Shown here: piece after piece, positions 58,079-64,000 of the stretch
Numbering within the stretch: the stretch's first letter is position 1
Layout: each line of letters opens with the position of its first letter
NCBI RefSeq assembly: GCF_019800885.1
Contig: NZ_JAHVKE010000004.1
Span: 124,001 to 188,000 of the forward strand
From: Maritalea mobilis
Lineage (GTDB): Bacteria > Pseudomonadota > Alphaproteobacteria > Rhodobacterales > Rhodobacteraceae
Direction: 5' to 3'
DNA: 64,000 nucleotides
Program-made: the position numbers and the translations under genes
The notes under the pieces: model-generated
The model's database searches: none
Seen by the model: the letters and a program-made list of their open reading frames with translations, nothing else
What the model was told of the DNA's origin: nothing

Positions 58079-58210
58079 CGTGGCGCGCTGCGTCTCCGTC
58101 CGATGTGTCGCAGAATGTACCCAAACGGCGCCGATGTGGGATACACGGGTGTCCGCGCGGTCTGCGGCAGCCCTTTTTTCTTGGGCTTTATGACATTTTT
58201 GGATGGTCAT
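58079..58210 (-). pseudogene. Remnant of an integrase start (5' end only)
   Basis: The first 44 codons, read leftward from the ATG at 58210, align without gaps to the start of the integrase frame at 61533 (about 85% identical at DNA level: MTIQKCHKAQEK versus MTIRKCHIAQEN). Beyond 58079 the match to the integrase stops. It is therefore the stub of a second integrase gene next to a second att copy. The region 57982-58078 shows nothing I can name. Confidence 0.75.
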
Positions 58211-58228
58211 GGCTGGGGTGGTAGGATT
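58201..58228. other. Attachment site copy (partial tRNA-Gln 3' end)
   Basis: This 28-bp stretch is identical to 61524-61551, which covers the last 19 nt of tRNA-Gln plus 9 nt beyond. To the right the sequence leaves the tRNA completely, so it is an att copy, not a second tRNA. It marks the far end of the inserted unit that lies between 58229 and 61523. Confidence 0.85.
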
Positions 58229-58428
58229 TCTTGCTAAGTTGTTGATATATAATAAATTAATGCCAGATCTAAGGATATGGTGTCAAGCAAATTGAGTCGG
58301 AAGCAGATCATGTATCCCACCGCAGCGGGTCCAGAGCCCGCAAGGTCTGGGCGCGATTAGGTGGCGAGCGAAAAGGCTGACAAAAAGCTGTCGCTCGCCA
58401 TAGCTGCGATGCCAACTGGCGGATGGCC
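58229..58428. other. AT-rich island edge with hairpin
   Basis: Unusually AT-rich for the window at 58238-58290. ATGTATCCCA at 58310-58319 repeats the motif next to the integrase. Arms TGGCGAGCGA (58362-58371) and TCGCTCGCCA (58391-58400) form a perfect 10-bp stem with a 19-nt loop, 29 bp past the stop of the next (minus-strand) gene, and may end its transcript. No gene is visible. Confidence 0.5.
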
Positions 58429-59205
58429 CTATGAGTCGTCAAACGCGGCGCGGAAGGCGTCAAGGGCTGCTACCGGGTCGCCCGATGCGAAGGCCTCCAT
58501 ACCCACCGGGCCTGAATAGCCCATGGACCTGAGCGCCCGCGCAACACCGGCGTAGTTGATCTCGCCGGTGCCCGGCTCGCAACGGCCAGGAACGTCGGCG
58601 ACCTGAATTTCACCGATCCAGGGCAAGCAGGCCTCGCAGAGGTCGATCAAGTTCCCCTCGCCGATCTGCGCATGATAGAGATCAAGGTTCAGGCGCAGCT
58701 GGGGCCGGTCGATCGCCGAGACGAGAGCGAGTGTCTCCTCGGCGCGGGCAAAGGGCACTCCGGCATGGTCGACGGGCAAGTTGAGGTTCTCCAGCGTGAA
58801 GACCACGTCCAACTCTTCGGCCATGTCGCAAATGCGGTTCAGGGTATCGAGCGCCTTGACCCACTTTTTGGGGGTCGAGGTTTCGGCCAGAACGGGCCGC
58901 CCGCCCTCGCCGAGGCCGGTTCCATGCAGGTTGAGCCGCGCGACTCCAAGCCGTTTGCCGACCTCTGCCGTCTCGCGCGCCGAGGCGAGCAGCATGTCCG
59001 CGCCCGCATCATCGCAAAGGCGCCCTTCGAGGTAGCCATTCATGATGGAAAAGGTCGCGCCCGAGGCTTCCAACTTGGTCAGGTCGTGGTCGGGCCAATT
59101 CCATAGGCCCACCTGAAACCCCATTTCGGTCAACTTGGCACAGCGCCATTCGATCGGTTTGTCCTGCCAGAGCATTTCGGCGCAGGCGGCGAGGGTGAAG
59201 CTCAT
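58429..59205 (-). CDS. Hydroxypyruvate-isomerase-like TIM-barrel protein
   Basis: A 258-residue AP-endonuclease-2-family TIM barrel. The N terminus SFTLAACAEMLWQDKP and the metal-ligand regions FTLENLN, LNLDLYHAQIGEGNL and GEIQVAD fit the Hyi/OtnI group (EN and HxQ in active-site strands). It probably isomerises hydroxypyruvate/tartronate semialdehyde or a keto-sugar. It follows a truncated Gfo/Idh gene, an arrangement seen in sugar or inositol catabolic operons, whose remainder appears to be lost. Confidence 0.82.
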   Translation of the reverse strand: MSFTLAACAEMLWQDKPIEWRCAKLTEMGFQVGLWNWPDHDLTKLEASGATFSIMNGYLEGRLCDDAGADMLLASARETAEVGKRLGVARLNLHGTGLGEGGRPVLAETSTPKKWVKALDTLNRICDMAEELDVVFTLENLNLPVDHAGVPFARAEETLALVSAIDRPQLRLNLDLYHAQIGEGNLIDLCEACLPWIGEIQVADVPGRCEPGTGEINYAGVARALRSMGYSGPVGMEAFASGDPVAALDAFRAAFDDS

Positions 59206-59208
59206 GGC

Positions 59209-59303
59209 TCAAACCCCCGTCATGTCGGCTGTCACCTCGACCGGGCGGCCCTCGGCGAAGGACTTGTTCGCAGCCTCGGCCAGCGCTAGCGCGTTCACGC
59301 CAT
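59209..59303 (-). pseudogene. C-terminal stub of a Gfo/Idh/MocA-family dehydrogenase
   Basis: Read leftward from the IS end, the frame gives GVNALALAEAANKSF and then AEGRPVEVTADMTGV before a stop. ALALAEAAN followed by EGRPVEV is the usual C terminus of this NAD(P)-dependent sugar/inositol dehydrogenase family. About 31 codons remain; the rest is missing beyond the IS end at 59304. The stop is three bases before the start of the TIM-barrel gene. Confidence 0.75.
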
Positions 59304-60356
59304 GGCGTTGTTGCATTACCCCGGCCTGAGTCGTGAGGTCCCCTTACCCCACTGACGTCATGCCACGCGGACGATCTTGGCGGTGCCGAGGGCGTTGAAG
59401 CGGTTCATGAGGGCGATGCGGATGTGGATTTCGGCGGTCTGTCGGTCGGGGTCTCTTGCCATGATACGCTCGCCGAAGGATTTCAGGCAGCGCATCTTCG
59501 CCTCGATCCGGCTGCGGGCGTGGTATCTGGTCCAGCGTTTCCAGAACGCCCGCCCGTAGTATCGCGTCGCGCGCAGGGTGTCGTTGCGAGCGCGTGCAGC
59601 CGGGCAGTCTTCTTTCCAGAGACGTCCGTTCTTTCGGATTGGGATGATCGGAACGGCGTCGCGTTCGATGATGGCCTTGTGGCAGCGGCGTGTGTCGTAG
59701 GCGCCGTCGGCGGTAACCGTGCCTATCTGCTCGCCTGCCGGGATCTGGTCGAGCAGGTCGGGCAGCACGGGGCTGTCGCCGTCGCGGCTGGGGGTGAACT
59801 CCACCGCTCGGATGTCGGATGTGGCCGGGTCCATGGCCAGATGGACCTTGCGCCATTGGCGTCGGCCTTGCGCCCCGTGCTTGCGAGCCTGCCATTCGCC
59901 ATCGCCGAGGAACTTGATCCCGGTGCTGTCGACCAGCAGGTTCAGCGGGCCGTCCGCACGGCGATACGGGACCTGGACGGCCAAGGTCTTTTGCCTGCGG
60001 CAAAGCGTGGAAAAGTCCGGCACGGGCCAGTCCAGGCCGGCCAGTCTCAGCAGGCTGGCCACCATTCCGGCGGTCTGGCGCAACGGCAACTTGAACAGGA
60101 CTTTGATCGATAAGCAGAACTGTATGGCCGCATCGGAAAACACCGCTGGACGTCCGGGTCGACCGTCACGCGGCGCGCGCCAGGTCATGTCCTTGTCGAC
60201 CCAGATGAGCAGAGACCCCCGCTTCCTGAGCGACGCGTTGTAGCCGGACCAGTTCGTCGTGCGATAGCGGGCGGGGGATGGCTTGCTCATGCACCGCGTC
60301 TAACGCCATGGATTCGCGAAGTGAATCCTTGGGCGTCAGACTTTTGCAACAACGCC
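59304..60356 (-). mobile_element. IS5-family (IS903/IS427-like) insertion sequence
   Basis: A 1,053-bp element bounded by 12-bp perfect inverted repeats GGCGTTGTTGCA (59304-59315) and TGCAACAACGCC (60345-60356). It carries a single transposase gene. The 9-bp flanks differ (TCACGCCAT on the left, GGTTCAGAC on the right), so the expected target duplication is absent. The left flank is the Gfo/Idh stub and the right flank the integrase, which means the element sits on a deletion or recombination junction. Confidence 0.85.
59358..60290 (-). CDS. IS5-family DDE transposase
   Basis: A 310-residue transposase. LLVDSTGIKFLGDGEW has the first catalytic aspartate, TVTADGAYDTRRCH the second, and RSRIEAKMRCLKSFG the glutamate. 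The N terminus MSKPSPARYRTTNWSGYN is typical of the IS903 group in Rhodobacterales. The frame is intact, so the element may still be active. Confidence 0.92.
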   Translation of the reverse strand: MSKPSPARYRTTNWSGYNASLRKRGSLLIWVDKDMTWRAPRDGRPGRPAVFSDAAIQFCLSIKVLFKLPLRQTAGMVASLLRLAGLDWPVPDFSTLCRRQKTLAVQVPYRRADGPLNLLVDSTGIKFLGDGEWQARKHGAQGRRQWRKVHLAMDPATSDIRAVEFTPSRDGDSPVLPDLLDQIPAGEQIGTVTADGAYDTRRCHKAIIERDAVPIIPIRKNGRLWKEDCPAARARNDTLRATRYYGRAFWKRWTRYHARSRIEAKMRCLKSFGERIMARDPDRQTAEIHIRIALMNRFNALGTAKIVRVA

Positions 60357-61533
60357 GGTTCAGACCATCGCGATTGCGCCGGATCGTGGTCATCGTCAGG
60401 CGCGGTTGCAGGCGCTCCACCAGAAGGGCGCGTTTCTCGGTATTCGAGAGGTGGTTGAGGGCGCGGATCTCCTGCATGACGTCTTCATCCTGGGCGTCTG
60501 CCGCGTCGATCTCGTCTTGCTTGGTGAAGACATATTTCGAGGGATCTTTGGGTTCGCTCGGACAATAACGGTTCTTGCCGTGCCTTTTGCCATGGCTTTT
60601 TGGCAGGCGTGCCATCCAGGCGAAGAACGCCTTTTGCCTGTCGTCAGTGATTACGACGACCGGGATATCGCCGAAATAGGTCAGCGCCAGCTGCGCGATC
60701 GCGTCGATGTTCCCTTTCATCGCTTTCGTGGGATACATCTGGCGGGTTTCTTCGATGGCCGATGACAGAAGGACCGGAGCCGCCGCGAACGCCTCGACGG
60801 AGGCCGTGGAGAACCGCTCGACCAATCCGACCGCTTCGGTTCGCGCGTCGGCTCCGTCGAGCACCTCGGCCTCGTGTGCGAGGATGTCACGAACAAGATC
60901 GGTGGCCCGACGGCCCAGGTCGGGAGAGAGGGGCGCCCGCAACGCCAGCTGCAGGACGCGGGCCGCTGCGAGGACCTGCGGTTCGATCTCCGAATAATCG
61001 TTCCGGCGCGCCTGGCGACGCAGGGAGGATCGGCGGGTGTCCAGAGCGGAGATCCGATTGTCGATCTCTGCATCCGGCGAGTTTGATCCCTGGTCCTGCT
61101 CGGCCAGAATGCGGGCAAGTTCTGCGCGGAGGGTCTCGGTCAGGATCGCTGAGATTTTTTCCGGGGAAAGGCTTTGGTCGGCAAGCTCGGTCATCAGGTC
61201 CGCCTCTGTGTTCTGACACACGGCGATGAGGCGGCTGACCCGGCTCATCGCTTCAATGCGGAGAGGGGTTCGAAGCGACAGACGCAGAAACGTCCGACCG
61301 CTTTTTTCTGCGATGAGCTTGGGAAGGCGTTTGCGAAAATAGTAGGTGCGGCCACGGCGGAGGAGGTAGGGGCCGGCCGTTGGACGCCGGCGCGCGGGAG
61401 CCGTGGCGCGCTGCGTCTGCGTCTGATGTATCCCACGATGTATCCCAACGGCGTCGCTGTGGGATACACCTGATTCCGCGCGGTCTGCGACAGCCCTATT
61501 TTCTTGGGCTATATGACATTTTCGGATGGTCAT
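60357..61533 (-). pseudogene. Tyrosine-recombinase integrase truncated by the IS element
   Basis: About 391 codons remain. The N-terminal PYLLRRGRTYYFRKRLP block is of the DUF6538-type integrase start, followed by a long helical region with SAM-like core-binding character (ALNHLSNTEKRALLVERL, then LNR). The frame stops being integrase at the IS end (60356), before the catalytic R-H-R-Y domain, so it cannot recombine DNA. The only in-frame start is ATG 61533, which shares bases with the tRNA CCA end. It points away from tRNA-Gln, as in islands inserted in that gene. Confidence 0.8.
61426..61469. repeat. Arm-like repeats near the att site
   Basis: ATGTATCCCA occurs at 61426-61435 and 61438-61447, and its reverse form TGTGGGATACA at 61458-61468. 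The other copy keeps TGTGGGATACA at 58135-58145 and a degenerate ATGTACCCA at 58115-58123; one more ATGTATCCCA lies at 58310-58319. The spacing and orientation suit binding sites for the integrase's N-terminal domain. Confidence 0.5.
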
Positions 61534-61551
61534 GGCTGGGGTGGTAGGATT
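61524..61551. other. Attachment site at the tRNA-Gln 3' end
   Basis: The 28-bp core shared exactly with 58201-58228. It covers the last 19 nt of tRNA-Gln (T-arm half, acceptor and CCA) and 9 nt beyond. The island's DNA keeps the tRNA intact, as tRNA-targeting integrases do. Confidence 0.85.
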
Positions 61552-61607
61552 CGAACCTACGGTACACGGTACCAAAAACCGCTGCCTTACCGCTTGGCTA
61601 CACCCCA
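61533..61607 (-). tRNA. tRNA-Gln (TTG)
   Basis: A 75-nt gene on the minus strand with an encoded CCA. The acceptor TGGGGTG pairs with CACCCCA; the anticodon stem GCGGT / ACCGT encloses TTTTGGT, giving anticodon TTG; GGTTCGAATCC is the T arm. It has served as the insertion site for the neighbouring island. Confidence 0.96.
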
Positions 61608-61691
61608 ACCGTGCCGCGCTAGCTACTCAATCGCTGCGGCGGGATCAAGACCTGTCGGGCACTTTTTGCTCAGTGCTGCGCCTGCCCCGCT

Positions 61692-63038
61692 CTATTCCTG
61701 CGGCGCCTCGCGCTGCAGCAGGTCATCGTCCGGCAATGCTTCGCGTTCGGCCTCGATAATCTCCTGCAATGCTTGGGTTTCGCCCGCGCCGACCTGTTGC
61801 GCCTCGACCGGTTCGGCTGTGGGAGCCGGAGCCTCGGGTTTGCGCGACGGGCGGTCGGTGATGATGGTCTCGACCGTGCCGGTGCCCGTCAGGCGGTAGG
61901 TGGGCTCGGGCAGGGTGATTCCCGCCTCTTCCAGCCGCGCCTTGACCACGCGGATCGCCTCGCCCTTGGCCATCCCGATCGAGGTCTTGTGCTGCATGAT
62001 CCAGGCGGCGGCGGTGATATCGATGGTCGAGGCCCCCAGGCCTTCGACCCAGACGCCGGGGGCGGGGTTGTCCAGCGTGAAGGGCAATTCGTTCAGCGCG
62101 TCGAGAATGATCGCCTGCGCCTGCGCGATATCGGCATCGGGATGCACCCCCAGCAGGAAGGTGAACCGGCGTTCGTTGTTGCGGGTGTAGTTGATGATCT
62201 TGGCTTTGAAGACCATCGAGTTCGGCAGGCGGATATGGTTGCCATCGAGACTGAGCAGGATCGTCGCGCGGCTGGTCAGGCGGATGACATGGCCCATCTC
62301 GCCCTCGATCTCGACAAGGTCCTTGGGGCGGAACGGCTGCCGGATCGACAGCATGATGGACGAGATGAAATTCTCGACCGTGTCGCGCACCGCGAAACCG
62401 ATGGCCAGGCCGACGATCCCCGCCGCGCCAAGGATGGTGCCCAGCAGCGCCGTCAGGTTCAGCAGGTCCAGTGTCAGGACGATACCGCCCATGATGAAGA
62501 CCAGCCGCACGATCTGGCGGTAGATATCGGCGATGAAGGCATTGGGCGCCATCCGGTCCCACGGCCAGGATCGGCGCGCGAGGAAAAACCCCAGCCAGAT
62601 CACGAACAGGCCCGCCGTGGCAGCCACGAGGATCAGCGGCAGGTAGGAGATGAACTGCGCGATGCGCCCCTCGATCCGCTCGATCGCGGGGTTGAGGCGC
62701 TCGACCACATCGGTGGACTCGGTCACCTGGTTCTCGATGGCGACAACGCCTTCCACCCGCGAGACGAGGCCGTTCAACGCCTCGATCTGCTGCGCGTCGA
62801 GGGCTGTGCCGCGCAATGTGACGATGCCGTCCGCCACCCTGACGCTGACATTTTCATAACCGTCGAGTTGCCCGAGGATATCGCGGATGCGCACGGCGAT
62901 GGCGGCATCCTGCGCGCCGTCCGATTCCACAGCGATGGTGCCGTCGGGCTGGCCCCCGTCGCTCTGCGCCGCGGCTGGGACGAGGGCTGCGAGGGATGCC
63001 ACCACCAGCAGCAGGGGCAGAAGAAACCGTTTGAGCAT
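61692..63038 (-). CDS. Small-conductance mechanosensitive channel with BON domain
   Basis: A 448-residue inner-membrane protein. A signal-like N terminus (FLLPLLLVVASLAALVPAAA) is followed by a BON domain (about 45-110: VRIRDILGQL, VRVADGIVTLRG), then transmembrane helices (about 128-150, 170-195, 200-225). The pore/beta region has the MscS pattern GLAIGFAVRDTVENFISS, RPKDLVEIEGEMGHV and NSMVFKAKIINY. It releases solutes on osmotic downshock. The C terminus is a long acidic, proline-rich tail. It lies between tRNA-Gln and kdsA. Confidence 0.9.
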   Translation of the reverse strand: MLKRFLLPLLLVVASLAALVPAAAQSDGGQPDGTIAVESDGAQDAAIAVRIRDILGQLDGYENVSVRVADGIVTLRGTALDAQQIEALNGLVSRVEGVVAIENQVTESTDVVERLNPAIERIEGRIAQFISYLPLILVAATAGLFVIWLGFFLARRSWPWDRMAPNAFIADIYRQIVRLVFIMGGIVLTLDLLNLTALLGTILGAAGIVGLAIGFAVRDTVENFISSIMLSIRQPFRPKDLVEIEGEMGHVIRLTSRATILLSLDGNHIRLPNSMVFKAKIINYTRNNERRFTFLLGVHPDADIAQAQAIILDALNELPFTLDNPAPGVWVEGLGASTIDITAAAWIMQHKTSIGMAKGEAIRVVKARLEEAGITLPEPTYRLTGTGTVETIITDRPSRKPEAPAPTAEPVEAQQVGAGETQALQEIIEAEREALPDDDLLQREAPQE

Positions 63039-63110
63039 AATGCGCCGCCAAGACTTGCTTTCGCGGCGCAGGTTAGGCCGGTTTTCGGCCTGCCGGAAGG
63101 GCCGCCTGAA

Positions 63111-63944
63111 TCAAAGGCGGATCGGGTCGGCCTTGGCCAGCCGGTCAAAGGCCATCAGGCCGTCGATCAGCGCACCCATCTGGTCGAGCGGGATCATGTT
63201 CGGCCCGTCCGAGGGGGCCGTGTCGGGGGCTTCGTGCGTTTCGATGAAGACCGCCGCGATGCCGAGGCTGACAGCCGCGCGTGCCATCACCGGGGCGAAC
63301 TCGCGCTGCCCGCCGGATGATCCGCCTTGGCCGCCCGGTTGCTGCACCGAATGGGTGGCATCCATCACCACCGGATAGCCCGTCTTCATCATCTCGGGCA
63401 GGCCGCGCATGTCGGCGACCAGCGTGTTGTAGCCGAAACTGGTCCCGCGCTCGGTCAGCAGGATACGGCTGTTGCCGGTGGACGCGACCTTGTCGGCGAC
63501 GTTCGCCATGTCCCACGGCGCAAGGAACTGGCCCTTCTTGACGTTGATCGCGGCGCCGGTTTCGCCCGCGGCCAGCAAAAGGTCGGTCTGTCGGCACAGG
63601 AAGGCGGGGATCTGCAGGATATCGCAGACCTCGGCCGCCGGGGCACATTGCTCGGCGGTATGCACGTCCGTCAGCACGGGGCAGCCGATTTCGTCCTTCA
63701 CGGCAGCGAGGATCTTCAGCCCGGCCTCCATGCCGACCCCGCGCTTGCCCGTCAGGCTGGTGCGGTTGGCCTTGTCGTAGCTGGCCTTGAAGACGTAGCC
63801 CGCCCCGGCCTGGGCACAGACCCCGGCCATGTGCCGCGCGATCATCAACGCGTGGTCGAGGCTTTCCAACTGGCAGGGCCCGGCAATCACGGTCAGCGGG
63901 CGGTCATTGCCCACGGTCAGCGGGCCGATATCGAACTCGTGCAT
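63111..63944 (-). CDS. kdsA: 3-deoxy-8-phosphooctulonate synthase (KDO-8-P synthase)
   Basis: Condenses phosphoenolpyruvate and arabinose 5-phosphate in the KDO branch of lipopolysaccharide synthesis. The 277-residue protein has [50 protein letters not shown]-like [13 protein letters not shown] and [15 protein letters not shown]. It implies that the host makes an outer membrane with LPS. The start ATG 63944 lies within the window; the promoter is not clear. Confidence 0.96.
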   Translation of the reverse strand: MHEFDIGPLTVGNDRPLTVIAGPCQLESLDHALMIARHMAGVCAQAGAGYVFKASYDKANRTSLTGKRGVGMEAGLKILAAVKDEIGCPVLTDVHTAEQCAPAAEVCDILQIPAFLCRQTDLLLAAGETGAAINVKKGQFLAPWDMANVADKVASTGNSRILLTERGTSFGYNTLVADMRGLPEMMKTGYPVVMDATHSVQQPGGQGGSSGGQREFAPVMARAAVSLGIAAVFIETHEAPDTAPSDGPNMIPLDQMGALIDGLMAFDRLAKADPIRL

Positions 63945-64000
63945 GGGGGCCTTTCGATGCTGGCGGTCGGTGGGTCTGCGCGATCAGGAGGAGACCTGTT

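Larger units (their letters stand above)
58079..58228. repeat. 150-bp direct repeat, copy 1 of 2 (partner at 61402-61551)
   Basis: Bases 58079-58228 align without indels to 61402-61551, offset by 3,323 bp. It covers the integrase start region, arm-like TGTGGGATACA sites and the tRNA-Gln 3' end. Divergence of roughly 15% is spread across the copy except for the last 28 bp, which are identical. Confidence 0.9.
61402..61551. repeat. 150-bp direct repeat, copy 2 of 2 (partner at 58079-58228)
   Basis: Contains the tRNA-Gln 3' end, the integrase start and the arm-like motifs. It matches the other copy at a constant offset of 3,323 bp. Confidence 0.9.

Noticed and set aside
58201-58240. Second tRNA-Gln gene
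   Set aside because: Only the last 19 nt of the tRNA are present; the rest of the cloverleaf is absent.
59344-60003. A second frame within the IS element suggesting a frameshifted two-ORF transposase
   Set aside because: The other frame gives one intact 310-residue transposase with all DDE motifs, so no frameshift is needed.
59295-60365. Target-site duplication for the IS element
   Set aside because: The 9-bp flanks TCACGCCAT and GGTTCAGAC do not match, nor do shorter flanks.
61426-61469. Short CRISPR-like array formed by the ATGTATCCCA repeats
   Set aside because: The repeat is 10 bp with 2-bp spacing and mixed orientation; no spacers or cas genes are present.

Overview
The window is GC-rich, densely coded DNA from an alphaproteobacterium, most likely a member of the Rhodobacteraceae (Rhodobacterales). 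This rests on overall gene content and order (an acetate block of acs, a DUF4212/SSS symporter, a DUF294 protein and a DnaQ-type exonuclease; a seven-gene mrp operon; a glpR-glpD-glpK block; BMP-type nucleoside importers beside codA) and on the tRNA-Met and tRNA-Gln sequences. No rRNA, CRISPR array or replication origin was seen.

Layout. 1-2.4 kb: a 5'-truncated glycosyltransferase facing a Stf0-type sulfotransferase. 2.5-5.4 kb: copper export (copA-cueR) behind a MerR-type promoter. 5.4-7.0 kb: dgoK-dgoA, the last two steps of galactonate/2-keto-3-deoxygalactonate breakdown. 7.0-15.3 kb: a catabolic region with a 2-oxoglutarate dioxygenase, two flavodoxin-fold reductases, a glycolate-oxidase-like flavoprotein, a cytosine-deaminase-like amidohydrolase, an NMT1/THI5-type ABC importer and a divergent RidA-family gene; a clear terminator at about 9.15 kb splits it into two units. 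15.4 kb: tRNA-Met. 15.5-22.8 kb: a DUF4424 exported protein, then codA and a BMP-family nucleoside importer. 22.9-26.2 kb: a sulfotransferase, then a GAPDH-family gene overlapping a succinate-semialdehyde dehydrogenase gene. 26.3-36.4 kb (minus strand): acs, adk, DUF4212, SSS symporter, DUF294 protein, a small membrane protein, a membrane-anchored PAS-exonuclease and a GntR regulator. 36.9-39.6 kb: a LysR regulator, a shortened Ldh-family protein and an OxyR-like regulator that lacks the peroxide-sensing cysteine. 40.1-45.8 kb: complete mrpABCDEFG. 45.8-50.7 kb: a metallophosphatase, a YbbA/YbbP-type ABC pair and a TesA-type esterase. 50.6-55.5 kb: glpR, glpD, glpK and a nitrilase-superfamily amidase. 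55.6-58.0 kb: an AraC regulator, an NmrA-like reductase and a DUF4345 protein. 58.0-61.6 kb: a decayed genomic island in the 3' end of tRNA-Gln. 61.7-63.9 kb: a BON-MscS channel and kdsA.

How parts fit together. The acetate block couples uptake (symporter plus DUF4212), activation (Acs, which releases AMP), AMP recycling (Adk) and a likely signalling layer that pairs a cNMP/CBS/nucleotidyltransferase protein with a sensor-like exonuclease. The 7-23 kb stretch carries two ABC importers and two cytosine-deaminase-family enzymes, pointing to scavenging of nucleobases, nucleosides or related N-heterocycles. The 58-61.6 kb island holds a 150-bp direct repeat (two att copies, each with the start of an integrase frame), an integrase cut off by an IS5-family element, and a Gfo/Idh gene cut off by the other end of the same element with no target duplication. 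This is the footprint of tandem integration followed by IS-associated deletion.

The most promising leads for undescribed biology are the exonuclease/nucleotidyltransferase signalling pair in the acetate operon, the dioxygenase/flavoprotein/deaminase/ABC cluster, and the organisation of the tRNA-Gln island with possible integrase arm sites.
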